Assembly (NCBI RefSeq): GCF_021378075.1
Contig: NZ_JAJUOS010000002.1
Coordinates: 186,001 to 250,000, forward strand
Reading direction: 5' to 3'
Source of the DNA: Rhodobacter flavimaris
GTDB lineage: Bacteria > Pseudomonadota > Alphaproteobacteria > Rhodobacterales > Rhodobacteraceae
DNA length: 64,000 nucleotides
Shown here: in pieces, positions 35,922 to 44,968 of the stretch
Layout of the letters: each line of letters opens with the position of its first letter
Position numbering within the stretch: position 1 is the stretch's first letter
Position numbers and translations under genes: made by a program
The notes under the pieces: model-generated
What the model saw: only the letters and a program-made list of their open reading frames with translations
What the model was told of the DNA's origin: nothing
Databases searched by the model: none

Positions 35922-36735
35922 TGCCAGACGAATTCGAACCAGTCTCAGTTTGGAAAGTGGCCCTATCCCTTATGCGGCGCAGAGACCGCGCCACTCGGCA
36001 AGAGCGGTGGCGCGGTTCCTCTTGAAGGTGGCTCTGGAAGAGAGGCTGCGCTCCGTGTTGAAGAGGTTGTGGACCGACGCGTGAACGGAGGCGAATTTCT
36101 GTAGCGTTCGCATCCGCCGGAAGCGGAGCATCGCCCGCTCCCGCCTTCGGAATGGCAAGTGTGAATTCTCTGCCCGGTTATTCATCCACCGACCGGTCTG
36201 CTGACGGTCACGGATACCGAGCCCAACGAGAGCGGCACCATAGGAACGTAGACGATCGGTGACAAATTCATCGGCAGAACCGTGCCGCCTCAGAGATTTC
36301 TTCAGGAATTTCAATGCAGCCTTCTTGTCCCGAGTCTTCGTCACAAAGCTCTCGAGCACCTCACCTTCGTGATCGACCGCCCGCCAGAGGTAGTGGCGCT
36401 CCCCGTTGATCTTCACGAAACCTCGTTCAGGTGCCATCTCCAATGGCTCGACCGCATACCCTCGACCCGACGCTTTCGGATCTCCGCGGCGAACATCGGA
36501 CCAAACCGATGCCACCAAAATCGGACTGTCTCGTGGCAAATATCGATGCCCCGTTCGCGCAGCAGGTCCTCGACGTTGCGCAGCGACAGCGGGAACCGGA
36601 CGTACATCATCACCGCCAGTCGGATAACTTCAGGGCTCGTCTTGAAATAGCGGAAGGGCGATCGTTTCGTCATCCCGAAAAGCTACGAAACCGCCCTGCC
36701 CGCCTCAAGGCAGTTTTATTTGACAGTAACCAACA
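35922..36735. mobile_element. IS6-family element, near full length
   Basis: About 0.8 kb, the usual IS6 size. One end is near 35922 (same terminal sequence as the neighbouring fragment), the other near 36735, where a coding sequence is interrupted. It contains one transposase pseudogene. It is nested against another IS6 fragment on the left and has truncated an SRAP gene on the right. Confidence 0.75.
35970..36673 (-). pseudogene. IS6-family transposase, frameshifted, first catalytic Asp changed to Asn
   Basis: N-terminal part MTKRSPFRYFKTSPEVIRLA to SSHWRWHLNEV, then a one-base deletion near 36418 (GAGGTTTCGTG), after which the remaining frame reads FVKINGERHYLWRAVDHEGE through VTDRLRSYGAAL (second D) and NNRAENSH (Glu) to AEWRGLCAA. 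The usual HLDEVF is HLNEVF, so even without the frameshift the DDE triad would be incomplete. Otherwise well preserved, hence fairly recent loss. Confidence 0.88.
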
Positions 36736-36869
36736 AGCGGGTCTTTAGCGTAGATACGCACATCATCGGTTGGTTTGACGTTGAAACGCCGAGGGAACGG
36801 ACTGATCTTGATCTGTGACAGTTCAAGTTCGGTTCCACGCAGATTTGGATCGACGAATCTTCCGCACAT
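36705..36869 (-). pseudogene. 5' fragment of an SRAP (YedK/HMCES) protein gene, cut by IS6
   Basis: Starts MCGRFVDPNLRGTELELSQI and continues PFPRRFNVKPTDDVRIYAKDP, the N-terminus of SOS-response-associated peptidases, with catalytic Cys2 and the FNVKPT strand. SRAP proteins form covalent crosslinks with abasic sites in single-stranded DNA. About 45 residues are genuine; the frame then runs into the IS6 end at about 36735 and stops ten residues later. The remaining ~170 residues are absent from the window. The 36870-37036 interval upstream has no gene. Confidence 0.8.
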
Positions 36870-37036
36870 CTCTGGCCCTGAACGGTTAGGAGACCCCCGC
36901 GCAAGTTTTTCTGCCGTTTGATTAACTATCAAGACTTAATCAAGTGCGCGCCGCACCCAAGCGTTTTTCCAATGGCGGGCTTTATGGCGGGTAAGGCAGA
37001 CTTAAATGCAAATTTATCAATAAAATCATAATCATA

Positions 37037-37126
37037 TGGCGGAGGAGGTGGGATTCGAACCCACGGAGGGCTTTCACCCTCGTCGGTTTTCAAGACCGGT
37101 GCATTAAACCACTCTGCCACTCCTCC
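37037..37126 (-). tRNA. tRNA-Ser (anticodon TGA)
   Basis: 90 nt on the minus strand. Acceptor strands GGAGGAG/CTCCTCC pair fully with discriminator G and an encoded CCA at 37037-37039. The anticodon loop reads CTTGAAA (anticodon TGA); there is a long variable arm (ACGAGGGTGAAAGCCCTCC) as expected for tRNA-Ser, and T-loop TTCGAAT. No att-like repeat or integrase is adjacent. Confidence 0.96.
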
Positions 37127-37346
37127 GACGCCCTTCGCGTAACGCCCTTCACGCGATTCTGAAAGAGCGCACCTACCGATTTCCGCCGGTGACCGGTTGG
37201 GCCGCTTTTCATGCCCGCGCGGACGGGGTAAAGTCCGCTCCAGTGCAGGGACGCGCATGATGCGCGGCGCGAGGCGGCCACGACAGCCGGGGCAGGGCTC
37301 TGACGGGCCAGAGATGAGACGCGGAAGCAGCCGCGCAGGAAGGGGC

Positions 37347-38321
37347 ATGATGCGCAAGGGATCGTTGTCGCGATACGTTCTGATGCTTGGAACGGCAGTG
37401 GCTTTAGCAGGTTGTCAGATGGGCACCGGCGCCAATCCCGAGGAGGCGCCCGCCGACGGCACGCCCCCCGAAACCGCCGCCGTCCGCACGGTCGAGCGTG
37501 ACGTCGAGGCGCCCAAGGTTTTCGCGGTCGAGGACGAGGGGCTGTGGGACGGGCGTCCCTCGCTTGGCGGCGTTTGGGTTGCCCATGCCTCGGTCAAAGA
37601 CCCCGAGCGCGTTCTGGTGCGCAACCTCTCGAACGGCAAGTCGGTGAACGCTGCGCTGTTCCGGCGCGAACGGGAAAACCCCGGCCCCAAGATCCAGGTT
37701 TCCTCCGATGCAGCGGCCGCGCTCGGGATGCTTGCCGGTGCGCCAGCCAAGCTTTCCGTCGTGGCCTTGCGCCGCGAGGAAGTGCCGGTTGAGCCCGCGC
37801 GACCCGCCGCAGCAGCGCCCTCGGGCAAGCCCACGGTTGATGTGAAGCCTGTACCCAAACCCACCGCCGCGATCACCGCCGCTGCCGCCGGAGCCATCGC
37901 CAAGGCCGAGGCCGATCCGAAGGCCAAGCCCGCCGAACCCGTGAAAACGGCCGCTCCGGCCAAAGCGGAAGCCCCTGCAAAGGCCGCGACGGCAAAGCCC
38001 GAGGCCCCCACCCCAATTCCGGCCAAACCTGCCGATGCGAAACCCGCCGAGGCCAAGCCCGCAGCCGCAGCCCCCGCAGCACCTACTGGTAAGCTGCTGG
38101 TGCAGATCGGCACCTACAGCAGCGAGGCCAATGCGCAGCGCGCGGCTGGAGATCTTCTCAAGAAGGGCGTGAAGGACGTCGTCATCCGCAAAGAGGTTGG
38201 CGCGATCAAGACCGTCTGGCGCGTTATCGTCGGCCCCGTCGCCACGCCAGCCGACCGCGACAAGCTGCTTGCCCAGCTCAAGGGCTTCGGCTTTGCCGAC
38301 GCCTACGCCGTCTCGAAATAA
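37347..38321 (+). CDS. SPOR-domain lipoprotein (RlpA-like)
   Basis: 324 residues from ATG 37347 (RBS AGGAAGGGG). Lipoprotein signal with lipobox VALAGC near residue 20. Residues 60-140 (GVWVAHASVKDPERVLVRN) resemble the double-psi barrel part of RlpA; residues 150-245 are a low-complexity Ala/Pro/Lys linker; residues 250-324 are a SPOR domain (LLVQIGTYSSEANAQRAAGD) that binds denuded septal peptidoglycan. It precedes a D,D-carboxypeptidase by 14 bases, in line with a role in septal wall processing. Confidence 0.88.
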   Translation: MMRKGSLSRYVLMLGTAVALAGCQMGTGANPEEAPADGTPPETAAVRTVERDVEAPKVFAVEDEGLWDGRPSLGGVWVAHASVKDPERVLVRNLSNGKSVNAALFRRERENPGPKIQVSSDAAAALGMLAGAPAKLSVVALRREEVPVEPARPAAAAPSGKPTVDVKPVPKPTAAITAAAAGAIAKAEADPKAKPAEPVKTAAPAKAEAPAKAATAKPEAPTPIPAKPADAKPAEAKPAAAAPAAPTGKLLVQIGTYSSEANAQRAAGDLLKKGVKDVVIRKEVGAIKTVWRVIVGPVATPADRDKLLAQLKGFGFADAYAVSK

Positions 38322-38335
38322 GGAATACCAGCCCG

Positions 38336-39499
38336 ATGCAATTGACCCGCCTTTTCACCGTCATCTGCCTTGCGCTTCTTGCGGCCCTGCCCGCCCGCGC
38401 CTTCGAGACCCGCGCGACGGCCGCCTGGGTCTACGACGTGACGACCCAGACCGTGCTGCTTGAGAAGAACGCCGATATCCCGCTGCCGCCCGCGTCGATG
38501 TCCAAGCTGATGACCGTGAACATGCTGTTCGAGGCCCTGCGCGACGGGCGCGTGACCATGGACACAAGCTTTGCCGTCTCGACCCGCGCCAAGCAGATGG
38601 GCGGCTCGACCATGTTCCTCAACGAGATGGACCGCCCGACCGTGGGCGAGTTGCTGCAAGGCATTGTCATCAACTCGGGCAACGATGCCTGCGTGGTCGT
38701 GGCCGAGGGGCTGGCCGGCTCGGAAGAGGCCTTCGCCCGCCAGATGGGCGAGCGTGCGCGTCAACTGGGCATGAACAACTCGATGTTCGCGAACTCATCA
38801 GGCTGGCCGCATCCGGGGCAGCGCATGTCGATGCACGATCTGGGCATCCTGGCCGTGCGTCTTATCTCGGAATTCCCCGACTATTACCCGCTGTTCTCGG
38901 AAACCTCGTATAACTATAAGGATCGCTCGCCCGCCAACGCGAACAACCGCAACCCGCTGCTCAAGATCGCGGCGGCGGATTGGCACGCGGATGGTCTCAA
39001 GACCGGCCATACCGAAGAGGCGGGCTATGGCCTCGCCGGCTCGGCCGTAATGGGTGATCGCCGCATCGTCTTCGTGATCAGCGGCATGACCTCGGAAACC
39101 GAGCGTGCGCAAGAGGCCGAGGCGATCGCCAACTGGGCCTTCCGCCAGTTCGTGCTGAAAACGCTGGCCACCAAGGGCAGCCGTCTGGCCGAAGCGCCGG
39201 TCTGGCTCGGCGCCACGGACAAGGTCGGGCTGACCCCGGCCGAGGATCTGACGCTGCTGATCCCGGCCTCCGCGCAGGATGCGATCAAGGCCGAGGCGGT
39301 CTTTACCGGCCCCATCGCCGCACCGATCGCCACGGGCGACAAGCTGGGCGAACTGGTGCTGACGATCCCGGGCTTGACGGAACCCAAACGCGTCGCGCTG
39401 GTCGCGGCCGAGGACGTCGCCGCAGGCGGCTTCATGGTGCGCGTCAAGGCGGCCTTCGCGCGCCTCACCGCCAAGGCCATGCAGGCCGCGAACAGCTGA
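38336..39499 (+). CDS. D-alanyl-D-alanine carboxypeptidase (PBP5/6 type)
   Basis: 387 residues with a signal peptide (FTVICLALLAALPARA, cleavage near residue 20). Trims the terminal D-Ala of peptidoglycan stem peptides in the periplasm. Active-site motifs SMSK (in PPASMSKLMTVNML near 56), SGN (INSGNDACVV near 118) and KTG (DGLKTGHTEEAGY near 222) are complete. A C-terminal PBP5-type domain and an amphipathic tail (FARLTAKAMQAANS) would anchor it to the membrane. Seven bases separate it from tmk. Confidence 0.94.
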   Translation: MQLTRLFTVICLALLAALPARAFETRATAAWVYDVTTQTVLLEKNADIPLPPASMSKLMTVNMLFEALRDGRVTMDTSFAVSTRAKQMGGSTMFLNEMDRPTVGELLQGIVINSGNDACVVVAEGLAGSEEAFARQMGERARQLGMNNSMFANSSGWPHPGQRMSMHDLGILAVRLISEFPDYYPLFSETSYNYKDRSPANANNRNPLLKIAAADWHADGLKTGHTEEAGYGLAGSAVMGDRRIVFVISGMTSETERAQEAEAIANWAFRQFVLKTLATKGSRLAEAPVWLGATDKVGLTPAEDLTLLIPASAQDAIKAEAVFTGPIAAPIATGDKLGELVLTIPGLTEPKRVALVAAEDVAAGGFMVRVKAAFARLTAKAMQAANS

Positions 39500-39505
39500 G
39501 GCCAG

Positions 39506-40117
39506 ATGTTCATCACGTTCGAGGGCATCGACGGATCGGGCAAATCCACGCAGGCGCGCCTGCTGGCCGAAGCCCTGCGCGCCGATGGCCTTGACGTGGT
39601 CCTGACGCGCGAGCCCGGCGGATCGCCCGGCGCCGAGGAAATCCGTCGCCTTGTCCTTGAGGGCGACCCCGACCGCTGGTCCCCCGAGACCGAGATCCTG
39701 CTCTTCACCGCCGCCCGCCGCGACCATCTGGAACGCACCATCGCCCCCGCACTGGCCGCCGGGCGCATCGTGATCTGCGACCGTTTCGCGGATTCGACCC
39801 GCATGTATCAGGGCCTGTCGCGCGGCGATTTGCGCGGGCTGGTGGATCAGCTGCACGCCCTGATGATCGGGCGCGAACCCGACCTGACCTTCCTCGTGGA
39901 TATCGACCCAACCGTCGGCCTTGCCCGCGCCAAGGGCCGTCAGGGCACCGAGGAGCGGTTCGAGGACATGGGCCTTGCCATGCAGGAACGGATGCGCGCG
40001 GGCTTCCTGGCGCTGGCGCGCGAGTTTGCCACCCGCTTCCGGCTGGTGAACGGCGCCCGACCGACCGAAGATGTCGCGGCCGAGATCCTCTCGCTCACCC
40101 GGGCGGCGCTGGCATGA
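39506..40117 (+). CDS. tmk: Thymidylate kinase
   Basis: 203 residues. Phosphorylates dTMP to dTDP. P-loop FEGIDGSGKSTQARLLAEAL at residues 4-23, TREPGGSPGAEEIR near 33, DRFADSTRMYQG near 91 and the LID arginines in RAKGRQGTEERFE near 140. Its stop overlaps the holB start (ATGA), a common tmk-holB arrangement. Confidence 0.97.
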   Translation: MFITFEGIDGSGKSTQARLLAEALRADGLDVVLTREPGGSPGAEEIRRLVLEGDPDRWSPETEILLFTAARRDHLERTIAPALAAGRIVICDRFADSTRMYQGLSRGDLRGLVDQLHALMIGREPDLTFLVDIDPTVGLARAKGRQGTEERFEDMGLAMQERMRAGFLALAREFATRFRLVNGARPTEDVAAEILSLTRAALA

Positions 40118-41235
40118 GCAGCAAGACAGCCGAAATCCCGGATCCGACGCAGGTCGAAGGTGCGATCCACCCGCGCGACACGCAGCACCTGATGGGGCAG
40201 GCGCGCGCCGAGGCGGATTTCCTCGACGCTTTCACCTCTGGGCGGATGCACCACGGCTGGATGCTGACCGGCCCGCGCGGCGTCGGCAAGGCGACGCTGG
40301 CGTGGCGCATCGCGCGCTTCCTGCTGACCCAGCCCACCGACGATGGCGGCGGCCTTTTCGGCGCGCCCCCGCCGCCCACCAACCTTGAAACCGACCCCGA
40401 GCACCCGGTCTGCCGCCGCATCCACGCGGGCTCGGAACCCGGTGTGTTCCTGCTCAAGCGCGGGCTGAACGCCACAGAAACGGGCCTCTCGCAAGACATC
40501 CGCGTCGATGAGGTGCGCAAGCTCAAAAGCTTCCTGCACCTGTCGGCAGCCGAAGGCGGACGGCGCGTCGTCATCGTGGACAGCGCCGACGAGATGAACA
40601 CGCAGGCAGCCAACGCGCTGCTCAAGCTGCTCGAGGAACCGCCGCCGCGGGTCACCTTCCTGCTGATCTCGCACCAGCCCGCGGGGCTCTTGCCCACGAT
40701 CCGCTCGCGCTGCCGCGAATTGCGGCTGGCCACGCTTGCGCCCGAAGATATGGCCGCAGCCCTCGCCGCCGCCGGCGAGGCGGTCGAGGCAGACACCGCG
40801 GCCCTTGCCGCGCTTTCCGGCGGCTCGGTGGGCGAGGCGATCCGGCTTTTGAACCTCGATGGGCTGGCGACCTATGAAAAGCTCGTGGCGCTGTTCGGCA
40901 CCCTGCCCCGGCTTGACCGCGTGCGTGCGCTCGCCTTGGCCGACAGCATCACCGGGAAGCAGAACGAGCCGCGCTACGACCTGATGCTCGGGCTGATCGA
41001 GCTATTCCTGGCGCGCCTTGCCCGCGCGGGCGTGGCCGGGCCGCCGCCCCTGGAAGGCGCGGCAGGCGAGGCGCAGGTCATCGCTCGCCTCAGCCCCGAT
41101 GGCTACGCGGCGATGAAATGGGCGGCATTGCACCAGACCCTTGGCGCCCGCGCGCGCCATGGCAAGGGGGTCAACCTTGACCCTGCCGCGCTGGTCATGG
41201 ATATGGTTCTTGAAATCACGGCGGCCGCCGCCTGA
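40114..41235 (+). CDS. holB: DNA polymerase III subunit delta'
   Basis: 373 residues. Clamp-loader subunit. AAA+ fold with GWMLTGPRGVGKATLAWRIARFLL near 48, an alphaproteobacterial insertion (residues 78-110), VRKLKSFLHLSAAEGGRRVVIVDSADEMN near 132, NALLKLLEEPPPRVTFLLISH near 165 and RSRCRELRL near 195. The ALLKLLEEPP and CRxL motifs are diagnostic. Coupled to tmk upstream. Confidence 0.96.
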   Translation: MSSKTAEIPDPTQVEGAIHPRDTQHLMGQARAEADFLDAFTSGRMHHGWMLTGPRGVGKATLAWRIARFLLTQPTDDGGGLFGAPPPPTNLETDPEHPVCRRIHAGSEPGVFLLKRGLNATETGLSQDIRVDEVRKLKSFLHLSAAEGGRRVVIVDSADEMNTQAANALLKLLEEPPPRVTFLLISHQPAGLLPTIRSRCRELRLATLAPEDMAAALAAAGEAVEADTAALAALSGGSVGEAIRLLNLDGLATYEKLVALFGTLPRLDRVRALALADSITGKQNEPRYDLMLGLIELFLARLARAGVAGPPPLEGAAGEAQVIARLSPDGYAAMKWAALHQTLGARARHGKGVNLDPAALVMDMVLEITAAAA

Positions 41236-41257
41236 GCCGCCCATAAAGGACCTGCCC

Positions 41258-42061
41258 GTGGCCGAGACCGAAACCCATCCGCCCGAAATCGTCGACAGCC
41301 ACTGCCACCTCGATTTCCCTGATTTCGCCCAGGAACTGCCCGAGGTGATCGCCCGCGCCCGCGCCGCTGGCGTGACGCGCATGGTCACCATCTGCACGCG
41401 CCTGCGCAATGAACCCTCCGTTCGTGCCATTGCCGAGGCGCATGACGGCATCTACTACGCTGCCGGCACCCATCCGATGAGCGCGTCGGAAGAGCCGTTG
41501 ACTTCCGTCGAGGAGCTCGTGGCCCTCGCCCGCCACCCCAAATTCGTGGGCATCGGCGAGACGGGGCTGGATTACCACTACACGGCCGACAGCGCCGAGG
41601 TGCAGAAGACCTCGCTGCGCATCCATATCGAGGCCGCCCAGGAAACCGGCCTGCCGCTAATCATCCACGCCCGCGCCGCTGACGAGGATATGGAGGCGAT
41701 CCTGGCCGAGGGTCTGAAGTCGCGCCCCTATAGCTGCGTAATGCATTGCTACTCCTCGGGGCCGCGCCTGGCGCAAGCATCTCTCGAGATGGGCTTTTAC
41801 CTGTCCATGTCGGGAATCGCGACCTTCCCGAAATCGACCGAGGTGCGAGAGATTTTCGCCGCCGCCCCCCTCGACCGCATCCTGGTCGAGACCGACGCCC
41901 CCTATCTTGCCCCCCCACCCCATCGCGGCCGCCGCAACGAGCCCGCCTATACCGCGCTGACTGCGAAAATCGGTGCAGAGCTCTACGGCGTCAGCTATGC
42001 AGAATTCGCCGCCGCCACCTCGGCCAATTTCGACCGCCTGTTCTGGAAGGCCAAACGATGA
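41258..42061 (+). CDS. TatD-family metal-dependent hydrolase
   Basis: 267 residues from GTG 41258, with AAGGA eight bases upstream; it is the only start that places VDSHCHLDF near the N-terminus. Metal ligands: HCH near 16, GIGETGLDYHY near 100, IIHAR near 136, MHCYSSG near 160 and VETDAPYLAP near 212. TatD proteins are Mg2+-dependent 3'-5' DNA exonucleases or deoxyribonucleases; here it lies directly after holB, a conserved association. Its stop overlaps the next gene (ATGA). Confidence 0.94.
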   Translation: MAETETHPPEIVDSHCHLDFPDFAQELPEVIARARAAGVTRMVTICTRLRNEPSVRAIAEAHDGIYYAAGTHPMSASEEPLTSVEELVALARHPKFVGIGETGLDYHYTADSAEVQKTSLRIHIEAAQETGLPLIIHARAADEDMEAILAEGLKSRPYSCVMHCYSSGPRLAQASLEMGFYLSMSGIATFPKSTEVREIFAAAPLDRILVETDAPYLAPPPHRGRRNEPAYTALTAKIGAELYGVSYAEFAAATSANFDRLFWKAKR

Positions 42062-42858
42062 CCCGGATGCGTTTCACGATCCTCGGCTGCGGCTCGTCTG
42101 GCGGGGTGCCCCGCATCGGCGGACACTGGGGCGAGTGCAACCCGGACAACCCGAAGAACCGCCGCTCGCGCTGCTCGATGCTGGTCGAGCGCGTCTCGCC
42201 CAACGGCACGACCCGCGTGCTGATCGACACCTCGCCCGACTTGCGCGAGCAACTGCTGCGCGCGGGCGTGGGCGAGTTGGATGCCGTCGTCTACACCCAC
42301 AGCCATGCCGACCATGTCCACGGGCTCGATGACCTGCGCCAGATCACCTTCAACATGCGCCGACGCCTGCCCGTTTGGGCCGATAGCGACACGCAGGAAG
42401 CCCTGCTGAGCCGGTTCGGCTACGCCTTCGTGCAGCCGCCGGACTCGAACTACCCGCCGATCTGCGACCTGCGCGCGATCCACTGCACCTTCGAGATCAC
42501 CGGCGCCGGTGGCCCGATCGAGCTGCACCCCTTCCGCGTCGAGCACGGCAATATCGACGCCCTCGGCTTCCGCATCGGCGACGTGGCCTACCTGCCCGAT
42601 GTCAGCACCATCCCCGAGGAAGCCTGGGCGCATCTGAACGGCCTTGAGTGCTGGATCCTCGACGCGCTGCGCCGCACGCCGCATCCGACCCATGCGCATC
42701 TTGCCCTCGCGCTGGAATGGATCGAGCGTGTCAAACCGGCATCGGCGGTGCTGACCAACATGCATATCGACCTCGACTATGACGATGTCGCAGCCGAGAC
42801 ACCCGAACACATCCGCCCCGCCTATGACGGGCTGGTGTTGGAGTTCGCCGCGCAATGA
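42058..42858 (+). CDS. MBL-fold metallo-hydrolase (PhnP-like)
   Basis: 266 residues. FTILGCGSSGGVPRIGGHWGECNPDNPKNRRSR at the N-terminus is the PhnP-like signature; metal motif THSHADHVHGLDDLRQ near 84; YLPDVSTIPEEAW near 185 and LTNMHIDLDY near 235 supply further ligands. PhnP is a cyclic-ribose phosphodiesterase; the tatD-adjacent relatives have no settled substrate. Overlaps both neighbours by four bases, so it belongs to the tmk-holB-tatD transcript. Confidence 0.9.
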   Translation: MTRMRFTILGCGSSGGVPRIGGHWGECNPDNPKNRRSRCSMLVERVSPNGTTRVLIDTSPDLREQLLRAGVGELDAVVYTHSHADHVHGLDDLRQITFNMRRRLPVWADSDTQEALLSRFGYAFVQPPDSNYPPICDLRAIHCTFEITGAGGPIELHPFRVEHGNIDALGFRIGDVAYLPDVSTIPEEAWAHLNGLECWILDALRRTPHPTHAHLALALEWIERVKPASAVLTNMHIDLDYDDVAAETPEHIRPAYDGLVLEFAAQ

Positions 42859-43805
42859 GCGCGCTGATCGACGTCATCCTGCCCGTCTTTCTCGTGCTCG
42901 GCTTCGGTTACGTCGTCTCGTGGCGTGGCCTCTTTTCCGACGCAGCGGTCGACGGGCTGATGCGCTTTGCGCAGAACTTCGCCGTGCCGGTGCTGCTCGC
43001 GCGCTCCATCGCCATGCTCGACCTGAGCACGAGCTATGACGCAGGGCTGATGATCTCGTTCTACGTCGGCGCGCTGACCTCATTTGCCATCGGGATCACG
43101 GCGGCGCGGGTGATCTTCCGCCGCACCGGTCCGGATGCGGTCGCAATCGGCTTTTGCTGCCTCTTCTCGAACTCGCTCCTGCTCGGCATCCCGATCACCG
43201 AGCGCGCCTACGGCCCCGACGCGCTGGCGGGCAACTTTGCCATCATCTCGATCCATTCGCCGATGCTTTACACCATTGGTATCGTGGCGATGGAGGCCGT
43301 GCGCTCCGCCGGAACCGGCGCGGGACTCAGCCGCGTGGGTTTCAACGCGCTGATGGGCGTGCTGCGCACCCCCCTCGTGATCGGCATTCTCTGCGGTTTC
43401 GCCATCCAGATCCTGCGCAAAATGACAGGGCATGACCTTCCGGGGCCGGTCTGGGCGGCGATGAACATGATGGCGAACGCCGCTCTGCCCGCCGCCCTCT
43501 TCGGCCTTGGCGGCGTGCTGTTCCGCTACCGCCCAGAGGGCGATGGGCGCGCCATTGTCATGGTCTCGGCCCTCTCGCTGATCGTGCATCCGGGCATCGC
43601 CTACCTGCTGGGCCATTGGGTCTTCGCGCTGGATACGGCAGCCTTGCGCTCGGCGGTTATGACGGCCGCGATGGCGCCCGGCGTAAATGCCTATCTCTTC
43701 GCCAATATGTATGGCGCAGCCCGTCGGGTCGCGGCCTCGTCAGTCTTGGTCGCCACAGCCGCCTCGATCCTGACGATCTGGGCCTGGCTCGCGATCCTTC
43801 CTTGA
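42855..43805 (+). CDS. AEC-family (auxin efflux carrier-like) transporter
   Basis: 316 residues, ten or so membrane helices. VILPVFLVLGFGYVVSWRGLFS near 7, GFCCLFSNSLLLGIPITERAYG near 97 and MTAAMAPGVNAYLFANMYGAARRVAASSVLVATAASILTIW at the C-terminus are family landmarks. Likely exports or exchanges an organic anion; the substrate cannot be deduced. Last gene of the housekeeping operon; a strong terminator follows at 43950. Confidence 0.88.
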   Translation: MSALIDVILPVFLVLGFGYVVSWRGLFSDAAVDGLMRFAQNFAVPVLLARSIAMLDLSTSYDAGLMISFYVGALTSFAIGITAARVIFRRTGPDAVAIGFCCLFSNSLLLGIPITERAYGPDALAGNFAIISIHSPMLYTIGIVAMEAVRSAGTGAGLSRVGFNALMGVLRTPLVIGILCGFAIQILRKMTGHDLPGPVWAAMNMMANAALPAALFGLGGVLFRYRPEGDGRAIVMVSALSLIVHPGIAYLLGHWVFALDTAALRSAVMTAAMAPGVNAYLFANMYGAARRVAASSVLVATAASILTIWAWLAILP

Positions 43806-43820
43806 TCTTGTTGAGCGCGA

Positions 43821-43970
43821 AGGGGGCGCTGCCCCCTCGGGCCTGGCGGCCCTCACCCCCGGGATATTTGGACAAAGACGAATAGAGGGCTCGTTCTCCT
43901 TTCGGCTTTGCGCAAATATCCCGGGGGGTGAATTTGCGAATAGCAAAGAGGGGGGCGGAGCCCCCCTTTT
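43821..43970. terminator. Bidirectional terminator cluster with a long inverted repeat
   Basis: Between convergent genes. Hairpin AGGGGGC-GCT-GCCCCCT (43821-43837); a long inverted repeat CACCCCCGGGATATTTG (43854-43870) with CAAATATCCCGGGGGGTG (43913-43930); and hairpin GGGGGGC-GGA-GCCCCCC followed by TTTT (43950-43970), a Rho-independent terminator for the AEC gene. The minus strand of the same block would end the ABC operon. The CCGGGATATTTG core looks like a dispersed extragenic repeat. Confidence 0.8.
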
Positions 43971-43997
43971 CGCGTCGTTCGTCGTGATGACTGCGGC

Positions 43998-44957
43998 TTA
44001 CTGCGGGCTGACGCCGCGGAGCCGTTCCGAGCGGCGGCGCAGCAGCTCGACCGTCGTCAGCAGCAGGATCGAGATCAGCACCAGGATCGTCGCCACGGCA
44101 AGGATCGCGGGCGAGATCTGTTCGCGGATACCGTTCCACATCTGGCGCGGGATCGTCTGCTGGGTGTGATCGGCAATGAAGAGAACCGCGACCACCTCGT
44201 CGAACGAAGTCACGAAGGCGAAAAGTGCCCCGGAAACCACACCCGGCATGATCAGCGGCATAACCACCTTGAAGAAGGCCGTGCGCGGGTTTGCACCCAG
44301 GCTGGCCGCGGCACGCACCAGCGATTGGTCAAAGCCCGAGAGCGTGGCCGTCACGGTGATGATCACGAAGGGGATGCCAAGCGCGGCGTGGGCCAGGATG
44401 ATGCCCAGATAGGAGCCCGCCAGACGCGTCCATTCAATATGGAAACCGCCTTCGAAGCTCGGCATCGGCAGCTTCATCCACGAGTAGAAGAAGAACATCC
44501 CCGTCGCCGAAATGATGATCGGCACGATCATCGGCGAGATCAGGACCGCGGTGATCTGCTTGCGGTAGGGCATCTCAGGGCGGGTCAGACCCAGAGCCGC
44601 GATGGTGCCAAGCGCCGTCGACAGGATCGTGGCGAAGAAGCCGATGATGATCGAGTTCTTGGTCACCTGCATCCAGGTCGCGTTGCCCCAGAAGTCCGAC
44701 CAGAACGAGGCGCCGCGCTCGGATTCAGGGTTCTGCATCCCGAAGGTCAGCAGGCTGTCATACCAGCGCATCGAATACCCCTCGGGGTCGAGCGTCAGCA
44801 TCTTCTCGGTGAAGGTGAAGTAGGGCTCGGCGTTGAAGCTAAGCGGGATCACGATCACGATCGGGGCGATCAGGAACAGGAAAATCAGTCCGCAGATCAC
44901 CAGATAGCTGTAATGCCAGGCTTTCTCGAGCGGGCTTGCGTAGGTGGGAAGCGCCAT
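43998..44957 (-). CDS. ABC transporter permease, polyamine/spermidine type (PotC-like)
   Basis: 319 residues from ATG 44957. Six membrane helices with the EAA loop (AAASLGANPRTAFFKVVMPLIMPGVVSG near 215-242). N-terminal helix LVICGLIFLFLIAPIVIVIPLSF near 18. It is the distal gene of a four-gene ABC operon; an 11-base gap separates it from the other permease gene. The substrate is assigned by family only. Confidence 0.9.
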   Translation of the reverse strand: MALPTYASPLEKAWHYSYLVICGLIFLFLIAPIVIVIPLSFNAEPYFTFTEKMLTLDPEGYSMRWYDSLLTFGMQNPESERGASFWSDFWGNATWMQVTKNSIIIGFFATILSTALGTIAALGLTRPEMPYRKQITAVLISPMIVPIIISATGMFFFYSWMKLPMPSFEGGFHIEWTRLAGSYLGIILAHAALGIPFVIITVTATLSGFDQSLVRAAASLGANPRTAFFKVVMPLIMPGVVSGALFAFVTSFDEVVAVLFIADHTQQTIPRQMWNGIREQISPAILAVATILVLISILLLTTVELLRRRSERLRGVSPQ

Positions 44958-44968
44958 GTCTCTACTCC

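Noticed and set aside
37037..37126. tRNA-Ser as the attachment site of the island
   Set aside because: The integrase is 12 kb away, the tRNA is complete with normal flanks, and a better att half-site (a different tRNA 3' end) lies 141 bases from the integrase.
37800..38090. Repeat array in the Ala/Pro/Lys-rich stretch
   Set aside because: It is the low-complexity linker of the SPOR lipoprotein, with irregular units; no CRISPR-like spacing.
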